Shown here one piece after another: positions 1 through 9,574 of a stretch of DNA of 64,000 bases. The DNA comes from Rhizomicrobium electricum (GTDB taxonomy: Bacteria; Pseudomonadota; Alphaproteobacteria; Micropepsales; Micropepsaceae), in NCBI RefSeq assembly GCF_011762045.1, contig NZ_JAASQS010000004.1, positions 62,001 to 126,000 of the forward strand. Reading direction: 5' to 3'. A program made the position numbers and the translations under genes. The notes below the pieces were generated by a model that did no database searches, was not told where the DNA came from, and worked only from the letters and a program-made list of their open reading frames with translations. How positions within the stretch are numbered: the stretch's first letter is position 1; each line of letters opens with the position of its first letter.

Positions 1-519
1 ATTGGCGGCGAACAGTTGCAGCAGGGCGTTTTCGGAACTGGTCAGCTTGACCGGCTTGCCCTTCCTGCGGAGCTGTTTGCGTTCGGGATCGTAGACGCAG
101 TCGCCCATATGGACTTCGCCGGTGGCGGTTCGGGCGGGCGGCGCGGCGCGGCGGAGCAGCGAGCCGATGCGGAGCAAGAGTTCGCGCGGTTCGAACGGCT
201 TGGTCAGATAGTCGTCGGCACCTTTTTCGAGGCCGGTAATGCGATCCTCGGCTTCGCTCTTGGCGGTCAGCATCAGGATCGGAATGTCCGAGGAGGAGCG
301 CACGCTGGCGGCCAGTTCGAAGCCGGATTCGCCCGGCATCATCACGTCGAGCACCAGAAGATCGAACGCCATCGACTTCATCAGGCTGCGGGCGTCGGCG
401 GCATTGGCGGCGGCGCTGACGCGGAATCCGTTGGTCGAAAGATACTTCTGCAGCAACGCGCGCAAACGCTCGTCGTCGTCGACGACCAGAAGGTGGGGAT
501 CTTGAACAGTGCCATTCAT
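1..519 (-). CDS. OmpR-family response regulator, PetR-like (3' end outside window)
   Basis: DNA-binding two-component response regulator; about 173 residues are visible and the C-terminus lies beyond the window start. The receiver domain has acidic residues D14-D16, phospho-acceptor D58 in LLVLDVMMPG, and the LTKPF lysine near residue 108. After residue 130 the start of an OmpR-type winged helix is seen (GDCVYDPERKQLRRKGK, then KLTSSEN). The ATG overlaps the stop of the upstream MarR gene as ATGA, so the two are probably co-translated. This MarR-plus-regulator order next to a branched-chain aminotransferase matches the petP-petR arrangement of Rhodobacter and relatives, where PetR was linked to respiratory gene expression. 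The family call is firm; PetR identity rests on synteny. No partner kinase is adjacent. Confidence 0.85.
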   Translation of the reverse strand, partial: MNGTVQDPHLLVVDDDERLRALLQKYLSTNGFRVSAAANAADARSLMKSMAFDLLVLDVMMPGESGFELAASVRSSSDIPILMLTAKSEAEDRITGLEKGADDYLTKPFEPRELLLRIGSLLRRAAPPARTATGEVHMGDCVYDPERKQLRRKGKPVKLTSSENALLQLFAAN

Positions 520-1010
520 GGATTTTTCCTCCATCGCACGGGATCGCCGGCGATGCCGATCAAAACTTTGCGATAACCGCCTACGGCGTCCTGCCCCGCG
601 GCGCGGAACGCGGCGGCAAGGATCGGGCGCTGCGCATTCCAGACCGCCTCGGCAAGCGCCATCCCCGCCGGCGTGAGCTGCAAGGAGCGGGTACGACGAT
701 CCTGCATACCTGTCTTGCGTTCCACGAAACCGCCATTCAACAGGTCGCTCATCACCCGATTGAGGCTCTGTTTGGTGATCTTGAGGAAGCCGAGCAATTC
801 GGCGACGGAAAGACCTGGATTGCGCGCAATGAAATGCAAAGCCCTGGCGTGGGCGCGTCCTAAACCTGCTGCCGCAAGGACGCTGGCGCTTTTGCCGGCG
901 ACATCGCGCGCGGCGATGAACAGCAAATCGAGTCCTTGCTTTAGCGCCTCATCGCTAAGGTATAATGCGCGAGTATCGGGAGGGGCGCCGCCCCTCGTTA
1001 CGTCAGACAT
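516..1010 (-). CDS. MarR-family transcriptional regulator, PetP-like
   Basis: A 164-residue winged-helix regulator. The recognition region is around residues 60-90 (LSVAELLGFLKITKQSLNRV), followed by the wing with the typical DRRTRSLQLTPAG sequence near residue 103. It is the first gene of a two-gene unit: its TGA overlaps the ATG of the response regulator. It diverges from ilvE with only 59 bp between the start codons. A 23-bp imperfect palindrome covers its own start codon, suggesting autoregulation and possibly control of ilvE. In Rhodobacter the equivalent pair is called petP/petR; that name is inferred from order only. The effector is unknown. Confidence 0.85.
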   Translation of the reverse strand: MSDVTRGGAPPDTRALYLSDEALKQGLDLLFIAARDVAGKSASVLAAAGLGRAHARALHFIARNPGLSVAELLGFLKITKQSLNRVMSDLLNGGFVERKTGMQDRRTRSLQLTPAGMALAEAVWNAQRPILAAAFRAAGQDAVGGYRKVLIGIAGDPVRWRKNP

Positions 1011-1020
1011 GCTGACATAA
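998..1020. promoter_or_regulatory. Palindromic operator candidate over the marR start codon
   Basis: Arms TTACGTCAG and CTGACATAA (8 of 9 positions complementary) around a 5-bp centre that contains the marR ATG. It lies in the short divergent region upstream of ilvE. MarR proteins bind such dyads, so autorepression is the natural reading, but this is inference. Confidence 0.5.
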
Positions 1021-1069
1021 ATAGGCCCCGCTTGGCGTCAAGGCAAGGCCGAAGGAAAGGAAACAATAA

Positions 1070-1966
1070 ATGGCCGATGTGATCCCCTTTGACATGCGCG
1101 ACGGTTCGCTGTGGTTCGACGGCAAGCTGATTCCGTGGAAGGACGCCAAGGTCCACGTGCTGACGCACGGCCTGCACTACGCGTCCTGCGTATTCGAAGG
1201 CGAGCGGATGTATTCGGGCCGCATCTACAAGCTCAAGGAGCATACCGAGCGCCTGTTCGAGAGCGCCCGCATCCTCGGCATCAAGATTCCCTACGCCATC
1301 GACGAGATCAACAAGGCCTGCATGGAAGCCTGCGAAGTACAAGGCTACACCGATGCGTATGTCCGCCCCGTGGTGTGGCGCGGCTCGGAAATGATGGCCG
1401 TCTCGGCGCAGAAGACCAAGACCCACGTCGCGGTCGCCACTTGGTCGTGGCCGTCCTATTTCGATCCCGAGACCAAGATGAAGGGCATCCGCCTCGACAT
1501 CTCGCAGTGGAAGCGTCCGGCGCCGGATACCGCGCCGACCGCCGCCAAGGCTGCCGGTCTCTACATGATCTGCACCATGTCGAAGCACGCCGCCGAGGAC
1601 AAAGGCTATACCGACGCGTTGATGCTGGACTATCGCGGCTACGTCGCCGAGGCGACCGGCGCCAATATCGTCTTCGTGCAGGACGGCGTTCTGCACACGC
1701 CGAAGCCGGACTGCTTCCTCGATGGCATCACCCGGCGCTCGGTCGAGGCATTGGCGCGCATCCGCCAGCTCAAGGTCGTCGAACGCCATATCAAGCCGGA
1801 AGAAATGGCCGGTTTCTCCGAAGCGTTCCTGTGCGGTACGGCAGCCGAAGTCACCCCGGTGGCCGAGATCGGCCCCTACACGTTCAAGCCGGGCGAAATC
1901 TCGCGCATGCTGCTGACCGATTATCTCGCCGACGTTCAGCGCGAGAAGTCGGTGGTGGAACTCTAG
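1070..1966 (+). CDS. ilvE: Branched-chain amino acid aminotransferase
   Basis: A 298-residue fold-type IV PLP enzyme that interconverts leucine, isoleucine and valine with their 2-keto acids using glutamate/2-oxoglutarate, in the cytosol. The PLP-binding lysine is K160 in APTAAKAAGLY, matching K159 of the E. coli enzyme. The downstream stretch GYTDALMLDYRGYVAEATGA and the near C-terminal FLCGTAAEVTPV are classic family signatures. An AAGGAAA ribosome binding site precedes the ATG. Length is normal (about 290-310). It is transcribed alone, divergently from the MarR/PetR pair, and is followed by a clear terminator. Confidence 0.96.
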   Translation: MADVIPFDMRDGSLWFDGKLIPWKDAKVHVLTHGLHYASCVFEGERMYSGRIYKLKEHTERLFESARILGIKIPYAIDEINKACMEACEVQGYTDAYVRPVVWRGSEMMAVSAQKTKTHVAVATWSWPSYFDPETKMKGIRLDISQWKRPAPDTAPTAAKAAGLYMICTMSKHAAEDKGYTDALMLDYRGYVAEATGANIVFVQDGVLHTPKPDCFLDGITRRSVEALARIRQLKVVERHIKPEEMAGFSEAFLCGTAAEVTPVAEIGPYTFKPGEISRMLLTDYLADVQREKSVVEL

Positions 1967-1990
1967 GTTCGTTTTCGGGCGGCATTATCG

Positions 1991-2026
1991 AAGGCGCTCT
2001 TCCTGTCGGGGGGGGCGCCTTTTCTT
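1991..2026 (+). terminator. Rho-independent terminator of ilvE
   Basis: Seven-base stem AAGGCGC / GCGCCTT (1991-1997 with 2015-2021) followed by TTTCTT, 24 bp after the ilvE stop. It also sits just past the stop of the convergent pgsA gene. Confidence 0.8.
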
Positions 2027-2030
2027 ATCC

Positions 2031-2636
2031 TCAGGCGGCGGTTTGGCGCCGGCGGGTATGGGCGAGGCCGGCTCTGAGATAAACGTAGCCGGTTGCCACC
2101 GTCAGGCCTGCCGCGATCCACAACGCGGCGTATGCGAACGCCAGCGCGCCATAGATCATCCGGTCGGCGATGGGGCCCAGGATCATGGCGCCGATGGCGA
2201 TCATCTGCACCACGGTCTTGATCTTGGCGAAGAACGTCACCGGCACGCTGACATCGGCACCAGCCAGAAATTCTCTCAGGCCCGACACCAGGAATTCGCG
2301 GCTCAGGATCACCAACGCGGGGACCAGCTTCAGAAGACCCTTGAGCCCTTCTTCGTCGCTAAGGTTGAACTGATGGGTGTTGCCTTCGGCCACCAGCATC
2401 ATCAGCGCCACCCCGACCAGGATCTTGTCGGCGATCGGGTCCAGCATGCGGCCGAAGTCGCTACCGGCATTCAGCTTGCGGGCGGCGAAACCGTCGAGAG
2501 CGTCGGAAATGCCGGCAATGCAGAACACGGCGAAGGCGACGAGGCGGGCGGTATCACCGGGCATCACGAAGGCCACCGCAAACACGGGAACCAGGATGAT
2601 GCGCAGGAGCGTCAGGATATTGGGCAGCCGTAACAT
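2031..2636 (-). CDS. pgsA: CDP-diacylglycerol-glycerol-3-phosphate 3-phosphatidyltransferase
   Basis: Integral membrane enzyme that makes phosphatidylglycerophosphate, the committed step to phosphatidylglycerol and cardiolipin. The CDP-alcohol phosphatidyltransferase signature D-x2-DG-x2-AR-x8-G-x3-D-x3-D is intact: DALDGFAARKL, then SDFGRMLDPIADK. Several hydrophobic segments cover most of the chain. I start at the methionine of MLRLPNILTLLRI (201 residues), because this is where family members begin; an in-frame ATG 13 codons upstream (2675) gives a non-conserved extension. It lies immediately downstream of uvrC in the same direction, a common alphaproteobacterial order. Confidence 0.93.
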   Translation of the reverse strand: MLRLPNILTLLRIILVPVFAVAFVMPGDTARLVAFAVFCIAGISDALDGFAARKLNAGSDFGRMLDPIADKILVGVALMMLVAEGNTHQFNLSDEEGLKGLLKLVPALVILSREFLVSGLREFLAGADVSVPVTFFAKIKTVVQMIAIGAMILGPIADRMIYGALAFAYAALWIAAGLTVATGYVYLRAGLAHTRRRQTAA

Positions 2637-2684
2637 GACGCGCAGCTTAGACCATTTTCGGAGCCGATGGGACAAGCCCCTGCG

Positions 2685-4559
2685 TCAGCCGGCGCCCCCG
2701 CCGGGGTGGAAGAAATCGTAGATTTTCTTGGCCAACGTCGCCGAAACCCCGGAAACGCTCTCGATGTCGGCCAAACTGGCCGCCGAAATCGCCTTGGCCG
2801 AGCCAAAATGCTGCAGTAGCGCCCGCTTGCGGCCGGCGCCGACACCGGCAATTTCGTCCAGCGGGTTGGCTCCGATCGCCTTGGAGCGCTTTTTCCGGTG
2901 GGTGCCGATGGCAAAGCGGTGAGCTTCATCGCGCAGACGTTGCAGGTAATAGAGGACCGGGCTCTTCTGATCGAGCCGGAAGGGCGGCCGGCCCGGCAGG
3001 TGGAAATGCTCGTAGCCGGCGTCGCGCTCGGCGCCTTTGGAGATTGCCGCCAAAGTGACCCCCTCGACCCCGAGATCGGCAAAGACCTGGCAGGCGATGG
3101 CCAGCTGGCCCGGTCCGCCGTCGATCAGGGCAAGGTCGGGGCGCCTGGATTTGGCGTCCTCGTCCTCCTTCACCAGGCGGGCGAAGCGGCGCGTCAGCAC
3201 CTCGCGCATCATGGCGTAGTCGTCGCCGGGCGTGAGATCCTGGGTTTTGATGTTGTATTTGCGGTATTCGCCTTTTTCGAAGCCTTCGGGTCCGGCCACG
3301 ATCATGCCGCCGACCGCGTTGGTGCCCGAGATGTGCGAGTTGTCGTAGACCTCGATGCGCCGCACGGTTTCGAGCCCGAACAGGTCGGCGACGCCTTCCA
3401 GAAGCTCCCGCTGCGCCGAATTTTCCGCCATGCGCCGGGCCAGCTGCTCGCGGGCGTTGGTGCGGGCCATCACAACGAGGTCGTGCTTCTCGCCGCGCTC
3501 GGGTGTGGTGATCTGCACCTTGCGTTCGCTGCGCATGGACAGCGCCTCGGCCAGAAGCGTGCGATTGGGAATATCGTCCGAGAGCAGAATGAGCGCCGGG
3601 GCCGGCCGCTCGTCGTAGAACTGGCCGATGAAGGTTTCGAGGATTTCGCCGGGCGAAAGATCGGCGGTCTGACGCGGGAAGTAGGGTTTGTTGCCCCAGT
3701 TCTGACCGGCGCGGAAGAAGAAGACCTGGATGCAGACGTCGCCGCCCTCGCAATGGATGGCGAACAGATCGGCTTCCGCAAACGTCGACGGATTGACCCC
3801 TTGCGTCTGCTGGACATGGCTCATGGCGCGGATGCGGTCGCGCAGGCGCGCCGCGCGCTCGAAGTCGAGGGTCTCGGCGGCGCCTTCCATTTCCTTGGCC
3901 AGCTTTTCCTGAACGGCGCGGCTCTTGCCTTCGAGAAAGCGCATCGCTTCGCCGAGCAGTTCGCCATAGGCCGCCGCATCGATGCGCTCGACGCACGGCG
4001 CGCTGCAGCGCTTGATCTGGAACAACAGGCAAGGACGCGAGCGTGTCTCGAACACCGAATCCGAGCAGGAGCGCAGCAGGAAGGCCCGCTGCAGGGTGTT
4101 CAGGGTGCGGTTGACGGCGCCGGCACTGGCGAACGGGCCGAAATAGAGCCCCTTGGTGGTGTGGGCGCCGCGATGCTTCAAGAGCTGTGCAAAGGCGTGG
4201 TCCTGGCGCAGCAGGATGAAGGGGAACGATTTGTCGTCGCGGTAGGAAACGTTGTAGCGCGGCTTGAGCCGCTTGATGAGATTGGACTCGAGAAGAAGCG
4301 CCTCGGTCTCTGACGCCGTGGTGACGAACAGCATCTCGCAGGTTTCCGAGATCATCCGCGCGATGCGCTCGGTGTGCCCGCCCGATTTGGCGTAGTTCGA
4401 GACCCGCTTCTTGAGCGACTTGGCTTTGCCGACATAGAGGACCGTGCCGTCCGCGCCCAGCATGCGGTAGACGCCGGGAGCATCGGGCAGCGTTTTCAGA
4501 TAGGCCTCGATACGGGCCACACCCTTCAGGGGCGCGTCGGGAGTCGGCGTGTCGCTCAT
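2685..4559 (-). CDS. uvrC: Excinuclease ABC subunit C
   Basis: Makes both incisions in nucleotide excision repair after UvrA/UvrB mark the lesion. Domains in order (624 residues): N-terminal GIY-YIG nuclease (GVYRML, then [14 protein letters not shown]), cysteine-bearing region ([14 protein letters not shown]), UVR motif for UvrB contact near residue 215 ([15 protein letters not shown]), RNase H-like C-terminal nuclease with [12 protein letters not shown] and [12 protein letters not shown], and tandem helix-hairpin-helix ([17 protein letters not shown]). The reading frame stays open 72 codons upstream but that extension is low-complexity and runs into the neighbouring kinase gene, so the ATG of [10 protein letters not shown] was chosen. 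uvrB is present elsewhere in this window (26161-28476). Confidence 0.96.
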   Translation of the reverse strand: MSDTPTPDAPLKGVARIEAYLKTLPDAPGVYRMLGADGTVLYVGKAKSLKKRVSNYAKSGGHTERIARMISETCEMLFVTTASETEALLLESNLIKRLKPRYNVSYRDDKSFPFILLRQDHAFAQLLKHRGAHTTKGLYFGPFASAGAVNRTLNTLQRAFLLRSCSDSVFETRSRPCLLFQIKRCSAPCVERIDAAAYGELLGEAMRFLEGKSRAVQEKLAKEMEGAAETLDFERAARLRDRIRAMSHVQQTQGVNPSTFAEADLFAIHCEGGDVCIQVFFFRAGQNWGNKPYFPRQTADLSPGEILETFIGQFYDERPAPALILLSDDIPNRTLLAEALSMRSERKVQITTPERGEKHDLVVMARTNAREQLARRMAENSAQRELLEGVADLFGLETVRRIEVYDNSHISGTNAVGGMIVAGPEGFEKGEYRKYNIKTQDLTPGDDYAMMREVLTRRFARLVKEDEDAKSRRPDLALIDGGPGQLAIACQVFADLGVEGVTLAAISKGAERDAGYEHFHLPGRPPFRLDQKSPVLYYLQRLRDEAHRFAIGTHRKKRSKAIGANPLDEIAGVGAGRKRALLQHFGSAKAISAASLADIESVSGVSATLAKKIYDFFHPGGGAG

Positions 4560-4593
4560 TGCCGCCAGATATAAGCTGCCGGCGGCGCCGGTG

Positions 4594-5970
4594 TCACGCC
4601 GCTGCTGCGGCGGATCGGGAGACGGTTCGCACGGGCGGGAAGGTGATGGTGACGCTCGTGCCCCGGCCGGGCGCAGTCTCGATGGCGAGTGCCGCTTCGT
4701 GCAATTCGGCCAGGCGTTTGCAAATCGGAAGGCCGAGGCCGGCTCCGGCGGTGTTGTTGGTGAGTGCGTTGGCAATCCGGCCGAACGGTTCCAAGGCTAT
4801 GGCGACCTGTTCGCGGTCCATGCCGATGCCGGTGTCGCTCACCTTGAGAACGATGCTGCCATCGCGGACTGCCGCCGTCACACTGACCTCGCCGCCCGAC
4901 GGCGTGAACTTGATGGCGTTGTCGATCAGGTTGAGCAGCATTTGCCGGAGCTTGGCGGTGTCGGCCTTCAAGAGTGGCAGATCGCTGGCGATATAGGCCT
5001 GCAGTTCGAGCCCAGCCCGGCCGGCCGTCGCAGCCTTGAGGTCGATCAACGACCGGATGACCTCGCCGGCATCGATTTCGGTTTCCTTCAGTGACAGGGT
5101 TCCGGATTCACCTTGGCTGAGCAGCAGCAGTTCTTCCGTGAGAGTCAGCAGATCGCGGCCGCTGGTGAGGACATGCTCGGCGTATTCCTTGTAGCGGGTG
5201 TGGCCGAGCTTGCCGAAGATTTCGCCGTGCATGGCTTCCGAGAAGCCGAGTATGGCGTTCAGCGGCGTACGGAGTTCGTGGCTCAGTTGCGCCAGCGTCG
5301 ACCATTTGTCGGTGCGGGCGGCATCGCGTTCGCCGTGCGCCTTGTCGAGCGAGGTCTTGAGAAGCTGGTTGTCGACGCTGAGTTCGGCCGTCGCCGCGAT
5401 GAATCGGTTGGTGCGCCAGGCCGTCAGCGAGATGGCGGCATAGTAGATCACCATCATCGCACCGGCACCGGCGATATCGACATCGCGATGAAGGATCGAA
5501 ACCGTGGTCAGGGGAATGGCGAAGCTCAGGCTGTAGCAAAGATAGGACGGGAAATAGACGGAGATCGTCGACACCGCACCGGCGACCATGCCGGCGGCGG
5601 TGACGGCCAGCACGATGTAGTCCATGGCGTCGCCCCAGACCGGCAAGCCGAGGCAGATCGCGCCCCATAACATCCCCGAAGCGAGCGCTCCGAGCGTGAA
5701 CCGCCGGGCGGCGCACGGCGAGCATCGTGTTTCCGGCGATGTGCGATGGAAGCGCCATAGCAGCATGAGGCGCGCGGCACAGACGGCGCCGACCGCCGCC
5801 AGCCACCATGCGAGAACCCAATGCGGATAGAAGTCGGAGAGGAGCCACGCCACCACGCAGGAAATCACGAAGTTGGTGAGAATGGCCGCCGAGGTCCGGT
5901 AGAGCAGTTCCAGCTTTTCCGCCAGGATGCGCTCCGATCGCGTCTTTCCGTTCGCAGACGGACCGTGCAT
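4594..5970 (-). CDS. Membrane sensor histidine kinase
   Basis: A 458-residue two-component kinase. Residues about 27-185 contain several hydrophobic segments (for example around 30-46, 50-72, 95-112 and 118-160), so the sensor part is embedded in the inner membrane without an obvious periplasmic domain. A short coiled linker leads to the HisKA H-box [18 protein letters not shown] with H231, an N-box ([12 protein letters not shown]), and G-boxes ([21 protein letters not shown]). The H-box resembles the DivJ/PleC/PdhS group, but there is no PAS domain. No response regulator lies beside it, so the partner is unknown. A GGAGC ribosome binding site supports the start. Confidence 0.88.
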   Translation of the reverse strand: MHGPSANGKTRSERILAEKLELLYRTSAAILTNFVISCVVAWLLSDFYPHWVLAWWLAAVGAVCAARLMLLWRFHRTSPETRCSPCAARRFTLGALASGMLWGAICLGLPVWGDAMDYIVLAVTAAGMVAGAVSTISVYFPSYLCYSLSFAIPLTTVSILHRDVDIAGAGAMMVIYYAAISLTAWRTNRFIAATAELSVDNQLLKTSLDKAHGERDAARTDKWSTLAQLSHELRTPLNAILGFSEAMHGEIFGKLGHTRYKEYAEHVLTSGRDLLTLTEELLLLSQGESGTLSLKETEIDAGEVIRSLIDLKAATAGRAGLELQAYIASDLPLLKADTAKLRQMLLNLIDNAIKFTPSGGEVSVTAAVRDGSIVLKVSDTGIGMDREQVAIALEPFGRIANALTNNTAGAGLGLPICKRLAELHEAALAIETAPGRGTSVTITFPPVRTVSRSAAAAA

Positions 5971-6113
5971 CGCGAGGCTCCAGCGGGTTTCGTTTTCAGG
6001 CTAGGCGTGCGCTTTTAAGACGAGGTGAACGTGCACCCCGGCGAAGCTGCCGGAACTTAACCATGCCGGATTGGAAACAGAGGCGCCAAAAGGCTTTACG
6101 CGAATGTACGTAA

Positions 6114-6518
6114 TTACCGCAATCGCCGCTTGCGCTCGATCTCGACGCCGGCGCTTTCGGCGTTCTTGAGCGCTTCCAGCTTCTCCACCCGCACGCGCAC
6201 CGTGCGCACGCGCGCATCCTCGAAGCAGATTTCGGCGACGCGTTCGGCCAGCGTTTCGGCCAGGGCGACGTGACCGCCGGCAACAAGCTTGCGCACCTTG
6301 CGGGTGATGTCGGCGTAATCGACAACCGACTCGAGACGGTCTTCCGTCACCGGTGCATCCTCCACCGCCATGTCGACGTTGAGGCGCACCTTCTGCGTCT
6401 TGCCGTGCTCATGGCTGTAGATGCCGATCTCGACATCGAGTTCGAGATTGCGAATGAACACATGCCGGATGCCGGCTTCGACATCGGCGATCCTGAGCGG
6501 ATCGGTGGGAGAGGTCAT
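6114..6518 (-). CDS. folB: Dihydroneopterin aldolase
   Basis: Converts 7,8-dihydroneopterin to 6-hydroxymethyl-dihydropterin plus glycolaldehyde in folate biosynthesis. The 134-residue protein shows the family core: LELDVEIGIYSHEHGKTQKV near residue 25, the VVDYADITRKV stretch, and ETLAERVAEICFE around the active-site region. It lies 57 bp downstream of a pteridine-reductase-like SDR gene in the same direction; pairing of FolB with such a reductase supports a pterin function for both. Confidence 0.9.
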   Translation of the reverse strand: MTSPTDPLRIADVEAGIRHVFIRNLELDVEIGIYSHEHGKTQKVRLNVDMAVEDAPVTEDRLESVVDYADITRKVRKLVAGGHVALAETLAERVAEICFEDARVRTVRVRVEKLEALKNAESAGVEIERKRRLR

Positions 6519-6575
6519 GACTCTAGTTCCTCGCGCGACTTGACCGAAAACCGGCGGCCACTTTTCCGGTCGCGC

Positions 6576-7331
6576 TCACTCCTTCACCGCGACATCCGCC
6601 GTTTGCCAGACAAGGTGCTGGCCGCCGTCCACGGCGATCATCTGGCCGGTGACCGCGTTTGCGCCCAACAGATAGCGCACCGCATCGCAGACGTCCTGAG
6701 GCTCGGCGCCGCGGCCGAGGACGGTTGCTTCGCGCTGGCGGGCGAAATCGGTCTGGGACTGACGGGCGTTGATGATGGTCGGGCCGGGACCTACCGCATT
6801 GACGCGCACGCGCGGGGCGAGCGCCTGGGCCAGCGTGGTGGTCAGCCATTTCAGGCCGGCCTTGGAAAGGCTGTAGGAGAGGAACTGCGGCGTCGGCTTG
6901 AAGACGCGCTGGTCGATGATGTTAACGATGGCGCCTTCGCGGTCGCGGGGAATCTGCTTGGCGAACGCTTGCGACAGCACGAAGGGCGCGCGCAGATTGG
7001 TCTCGAGATGGTGGTCCCAGCTTTCACGCGTGACGCTGTACCAGGAATCGTCTTCGAACACCGAGGCCGAGTTGATGAGCCCGGTCAGCGGGCCCAGTTC
7101 GGCAACGGCGCGCGCGACCAGCGTTGCGGTTTCGCCTTCGCGCGAAAGATCGGCTTTCAGCAGCGCCACCTTCACGCCCGCGGTCATGGCATCGGCGCAG
7201 GTGGCGCGCGCTTCCTTTTCCGAGCTGTTGTAGTGCAGCGCGACGTCGAAGCCGTGGCGCGCCAGATCGAGCACGATGGTGCGGCCCAGCCGTTTGGCGC
7301 CGCCGGTGACAAGAATGGTTCCCGCAGTCAT
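6576..7331 (-). CDS. SDR-family oxidoreductase, pteridine reductase (FolM)-like
   Basis: NAD(P)-dependent short-chain dehydrogenase of 251 residues. The N-terminal cofactor motif reads TGGAKRLGR, with the Arg replacing the third Gly of the usual TGxxxGxG; this TGxxxRxG form is typical of pteridine/dihydromonapterin reductases (PTR1, FolM). Catalytic Tyr and Lys are in YSLSKAG near residue 150. The C-terminal AVTGQMIAVDGGQHL is the standard SDR end. Position directly upstream of folB supports reduction of a pterin. Substrate identity is inferred, not shown. Confidence 0.8.
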   Translation of the reverse strand: MTAGTILVTGGAKRLGRTIVLDLARHGFDVALHYNSSEKEARATCADAMTAGVKVALLKADLSREGETATLVARAVAELGPLTGLINSASVFEDDSWYSVTRESWDHHLETNLRAPFVLSQAFAKQIPRDREGAIVNIIDQRVFKPTPQFLSYSLSKAGLKWLTTTLAQALAPRVRVNAVGPGPTIINARQSQTDFARQREATVLGRGAEPQDVCDAVRYLLGANAVTGQMIAVDGGQHLVWQTADVAVKE

Positions 7332-7340
7332 GGGACTAGA

Positions 7341-8177
7341 TTAGGCCGTCCCGAGGGCCGCTTCCAGATGGGGTTCGGGCTCGCGGCGGTGGATGAACTT
7401 GATCTGGGATTCCAGTTCGCGAAGCTGCCGGAGCTGCGCCCGCCTGGTGCCGATGAAGCGGTAAAGGGCGGCCGGAACGCCCCGCGAGACGTTGATCCCC
7501 AGCTCCTTGGCGGCGGCGAAACGGATCAGCTCGGCGTGATAGGAGCGCCCGTTGGTCAGCCGCCGGGCAAGGGAGATCCGCGCCTTGGCCTTTTTGTGGT
7601 TGGGATGGATCAGGCTATCGATCGTCTGGGCTTCGTCTTTCAGCGCCCGTTCGGCGACTTTGGCGGCAAGGCGCAGGGTCTCGCTGGCGCGCGGACCGGC
7701 TTTGCGGGCCAGTTCCACCAAATCGCGGGCCGGCGTGCCTTCGATGTGAATGTCGATCGGCGTCAGGTTGGCGTCGTTGCCGAGGTGGATTTCCTCGCAG
7801 GCGAGCGCCACTTCGGTGCCGGCGGATTCGGCGTAGAACGGTACGAACGCGGCGGTGTTGCGCCGTCCGATCAAGGCTGCAGCGATGCGGTTGGCGGCGG
7901 TGGCGCTGCCGCCATGGGTGTGCAGGATGACGTCGACCGGATCGTCGGGATTGAGCTGCGCCAGCACGGTGAGAAGGTCGGTCGCGTCCTCGGCATCGAG
8001 GCCTTCATCGCCTTCATGAATCAGGGCCAGCACGGTCCGCCCTGGGCGCGGCCAGAGGGCTTGCAGTTCGCGCTGGGTATGGATCCAGTCGTTTTCGATG
8101 GAATTTCGGCGGGCGCTGGCTGCCGCCAGAAATCGTACCGCACCGTCACTGTAGAAACGCACGTCTCTCGTGGCCAT
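7341..8177 (-). CDS. ClpP-fold serine proteinase of the SDH (serine dehydrogenase proteinase) family
   Basis: A 278-residue protein with crotonase/ClpP-like features. The segment DPVDVILHTHGGSATAANRI provides the oxyanion-hole glycines, FVPFYAESAGTEVALACEEI carries the likely nucleophile Ser, and LGNDANLTPIDIHI matches the LGPIDPQ-like segment of PF01972. There is no signal peptide and no transmembrane segment, so it is probably cytosolic. The start is the second ATG of ATGACCATG because AAGGGA lies six bases upstream of it; the longest frame would begin at 8216. It sits head to tail with the SDR/folB genes. Physiological substrate is unknown. Confidence 0.75.
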   Translation of the reverse strand: MATRDVRFYSDGAVRFLAAASARRNSIENDWIHTQRELQALWPRPGRTVLALIHEGDEGLDAEDATDLLTVLAQLNPDDPVDVILHTHGGSATAANRIAAALIGRRNTAAFVPFYAESAGTEVALACEEIHLGNDANLTPIDIHIEGTPARDLVELARKAGPRASETLRLAAKVAERALKDEAQTIDSLIHPNHKKAKARISLARRLTNGRSYHAELIRFAAAKELGINVSRGVPAALYRFIGTRRAQLRQLRELESQIKFIHRREPEPHLEAALGTA

Positions 8178-8476
8178 GGTCATCCCTTGCAACATGGCGC
8201 GTACCGTCGATGGCAAGACAGGGAAAGAGAAGACCTAAGGTAATGTAAGCGAATGCTGAAAGCCCCAATTCCCAACGACACCAGTTTCCGGAACTCCGTC
8301 TCAGTATCAACCAAACGGGTTCCTTGTCTGGAATTCAGAATTGCAACGTTTCCAACCCGGTGCAATCTCGATGATCGCAACTAATAAGTAGTCGCAGTAC
8401 TCGAATGGGTATTTGCACGTAAGTCTTGTCGGGCGCGACGGAAGCCGTCCCAACAATGTCACAAGACGTGCGTGGT
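8178..8476. other. Intergenic region, no gene found
   Basis: About 300 bp between trpS and the SDH-type proteinase gene. It is richer in A/T than the neighbours and probably carries the proteinase promoter. I see no convincing gene or RNA; the short frames here look like chance. Confidence 0.5.
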
Positions 8477-9496
8477 TTAGTGGCTGAAGCCGACGATCTT
8501 CTTGGCTTCCGCGATGACCGGAGCGGCGATTGCCGCGGCCTTCTCTGCGCCGTCCTTCAGGATGCGGTCGAGTTCGACCGGATCGGTCAGGAGTTCGCGC
8601 ATCCGCGTGGCGATCGGTGCGATCTTGGCGACCGCCAGATCCGCGAGCTCGTTCTTGAAGCCCGAGAACTGCTGGCCGGCAAAGCGGGCGACGACCTCCG
8701 CCTTTGACGTGTCGGAAAGAGCCGCAAAGATGTTGATCAGGTTGTCCGCTTCGGGGCGGCCTTCGAGACCTTTCTCGTCCTCCGGCAGCGGATTGGGATC
8801 GGTGCGGGCCTTGCGGATCTTCTGCGCCACCGCGTCGGCATCGTCGGTGAGATTGATGCGGCTCATGTCGCTGTCGTCCGACTTCGACATTTTCTTGGAA
8901 CCGTCGCGCAGGCTCATGACGCGGGTGCCCGCACCCATGATCACCGGTTCGGTGAGCGGGAAGAAGTCCGGCACGTTGAAGTCGTTGTTGAACTTCTGGG
9001 CGACGTCGCGAGTCAGTTCGAGGTGCTGCTTCTGGTCTTCGCCGACCGGCACATGGGTCGCCTTGTAGACCAGGATGTCGGCCGCCATCAGCATCGGATA
9101 GGTGTAGAGCCCGACCGAGGCGCGTTCCTTGTGCTTGCCGGCCTTTTCCTTGAACTGGGTCATGCGGTCGGCCCAGCCGAGGCGGGCGACGCAATTGAAG
9201 ATCCACGCCAGTTCCGCGTGTGCCGGCACCGCCGACTGCGCGAACAGGACGGACCGCGAGGGATCGACGCCGGCCGCGATATACGCTGCCGCGACTTCGC
9301 GCACCGCGGTGCGCAGCTCCTCGGGTTTGCCATAGCCCACGGCGGTGATGGCGTGCATGTCGACGACGCAATAGATGCACGGCATCTTGTCCTGCAGCTT
9401 CACCCAGTTCTTCAGCGCGCCCAGATAGTTGCCGAGGTGCAGCGTGTTGGTCGGCTGCATGCCGGAAAAGACGAGGGGCTGGTGGGTGCTGGACAT
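8477..9496 (-). CDS. trpS: Tryptophanyl-tRNA synthetase
   Basis: Class I aminoacyl-tRNA synthetase charging tRNA-Trp. The 339-residue length is normal. The HIGH-type motif is [12 protein letters not shown] at residues 17-28, the ATP-site region includes [20 protein letters not shown], and the KMSKS loop is [13 protein letters not shown] near residue 200. Alphaproteobacterial TrpS often has the KMSKSDxS form seen here. It lies 78 bp upstream of the end of glnD's reading direction (glnD starts farther right and both are on this strand), so the two may be read together. Confidence 0.97.
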   Translation of the reverse strand: MSSTHQPLVFSGMQPTNTLHLGNYLGALKNWVKLQDKMPCIYCVVDMHAITAVGYGKPEELRTAVREVAAAYIAAGVDPSRSVLFAQSAVPAHAELAWIFNCVARLGWADRMTQFKEKAGKHKERASVGLYTYPMLMAADILVYKATHVPVGEDQKQHLELTRDVAQKFNNDFNVPDFFPLTEPVIMGAGTRVMSLRDGSKKMSKSDDSDMSRINLTDDADAVAQKIRKARTDPNPLPEDEKGLEGRPEADNLINIFAALSDTSKAEVVARFAGQQFSGFKNELADLAVAKIAPIATRMRELLTDPVELDRILKDGAEKAAAIAAPVIAEAKKIVGFSH

Positions 9497-9574
9497 GGTA
9501 AAAATTCCCGATTTCTTAGGCGCGGTTATGGCGCGAACGGGCCTGCGTTACAAGGCGCGCTGCGACACAGGCCT

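Noticed and set aside
4560..4775. Extended uvrC N-terminus
   Set aside because: The extra 72 codons are Pro/Ser/Arg-rich, have no homology feel and run into the histidine kinase gene; the family starts at the ATG at 4559.
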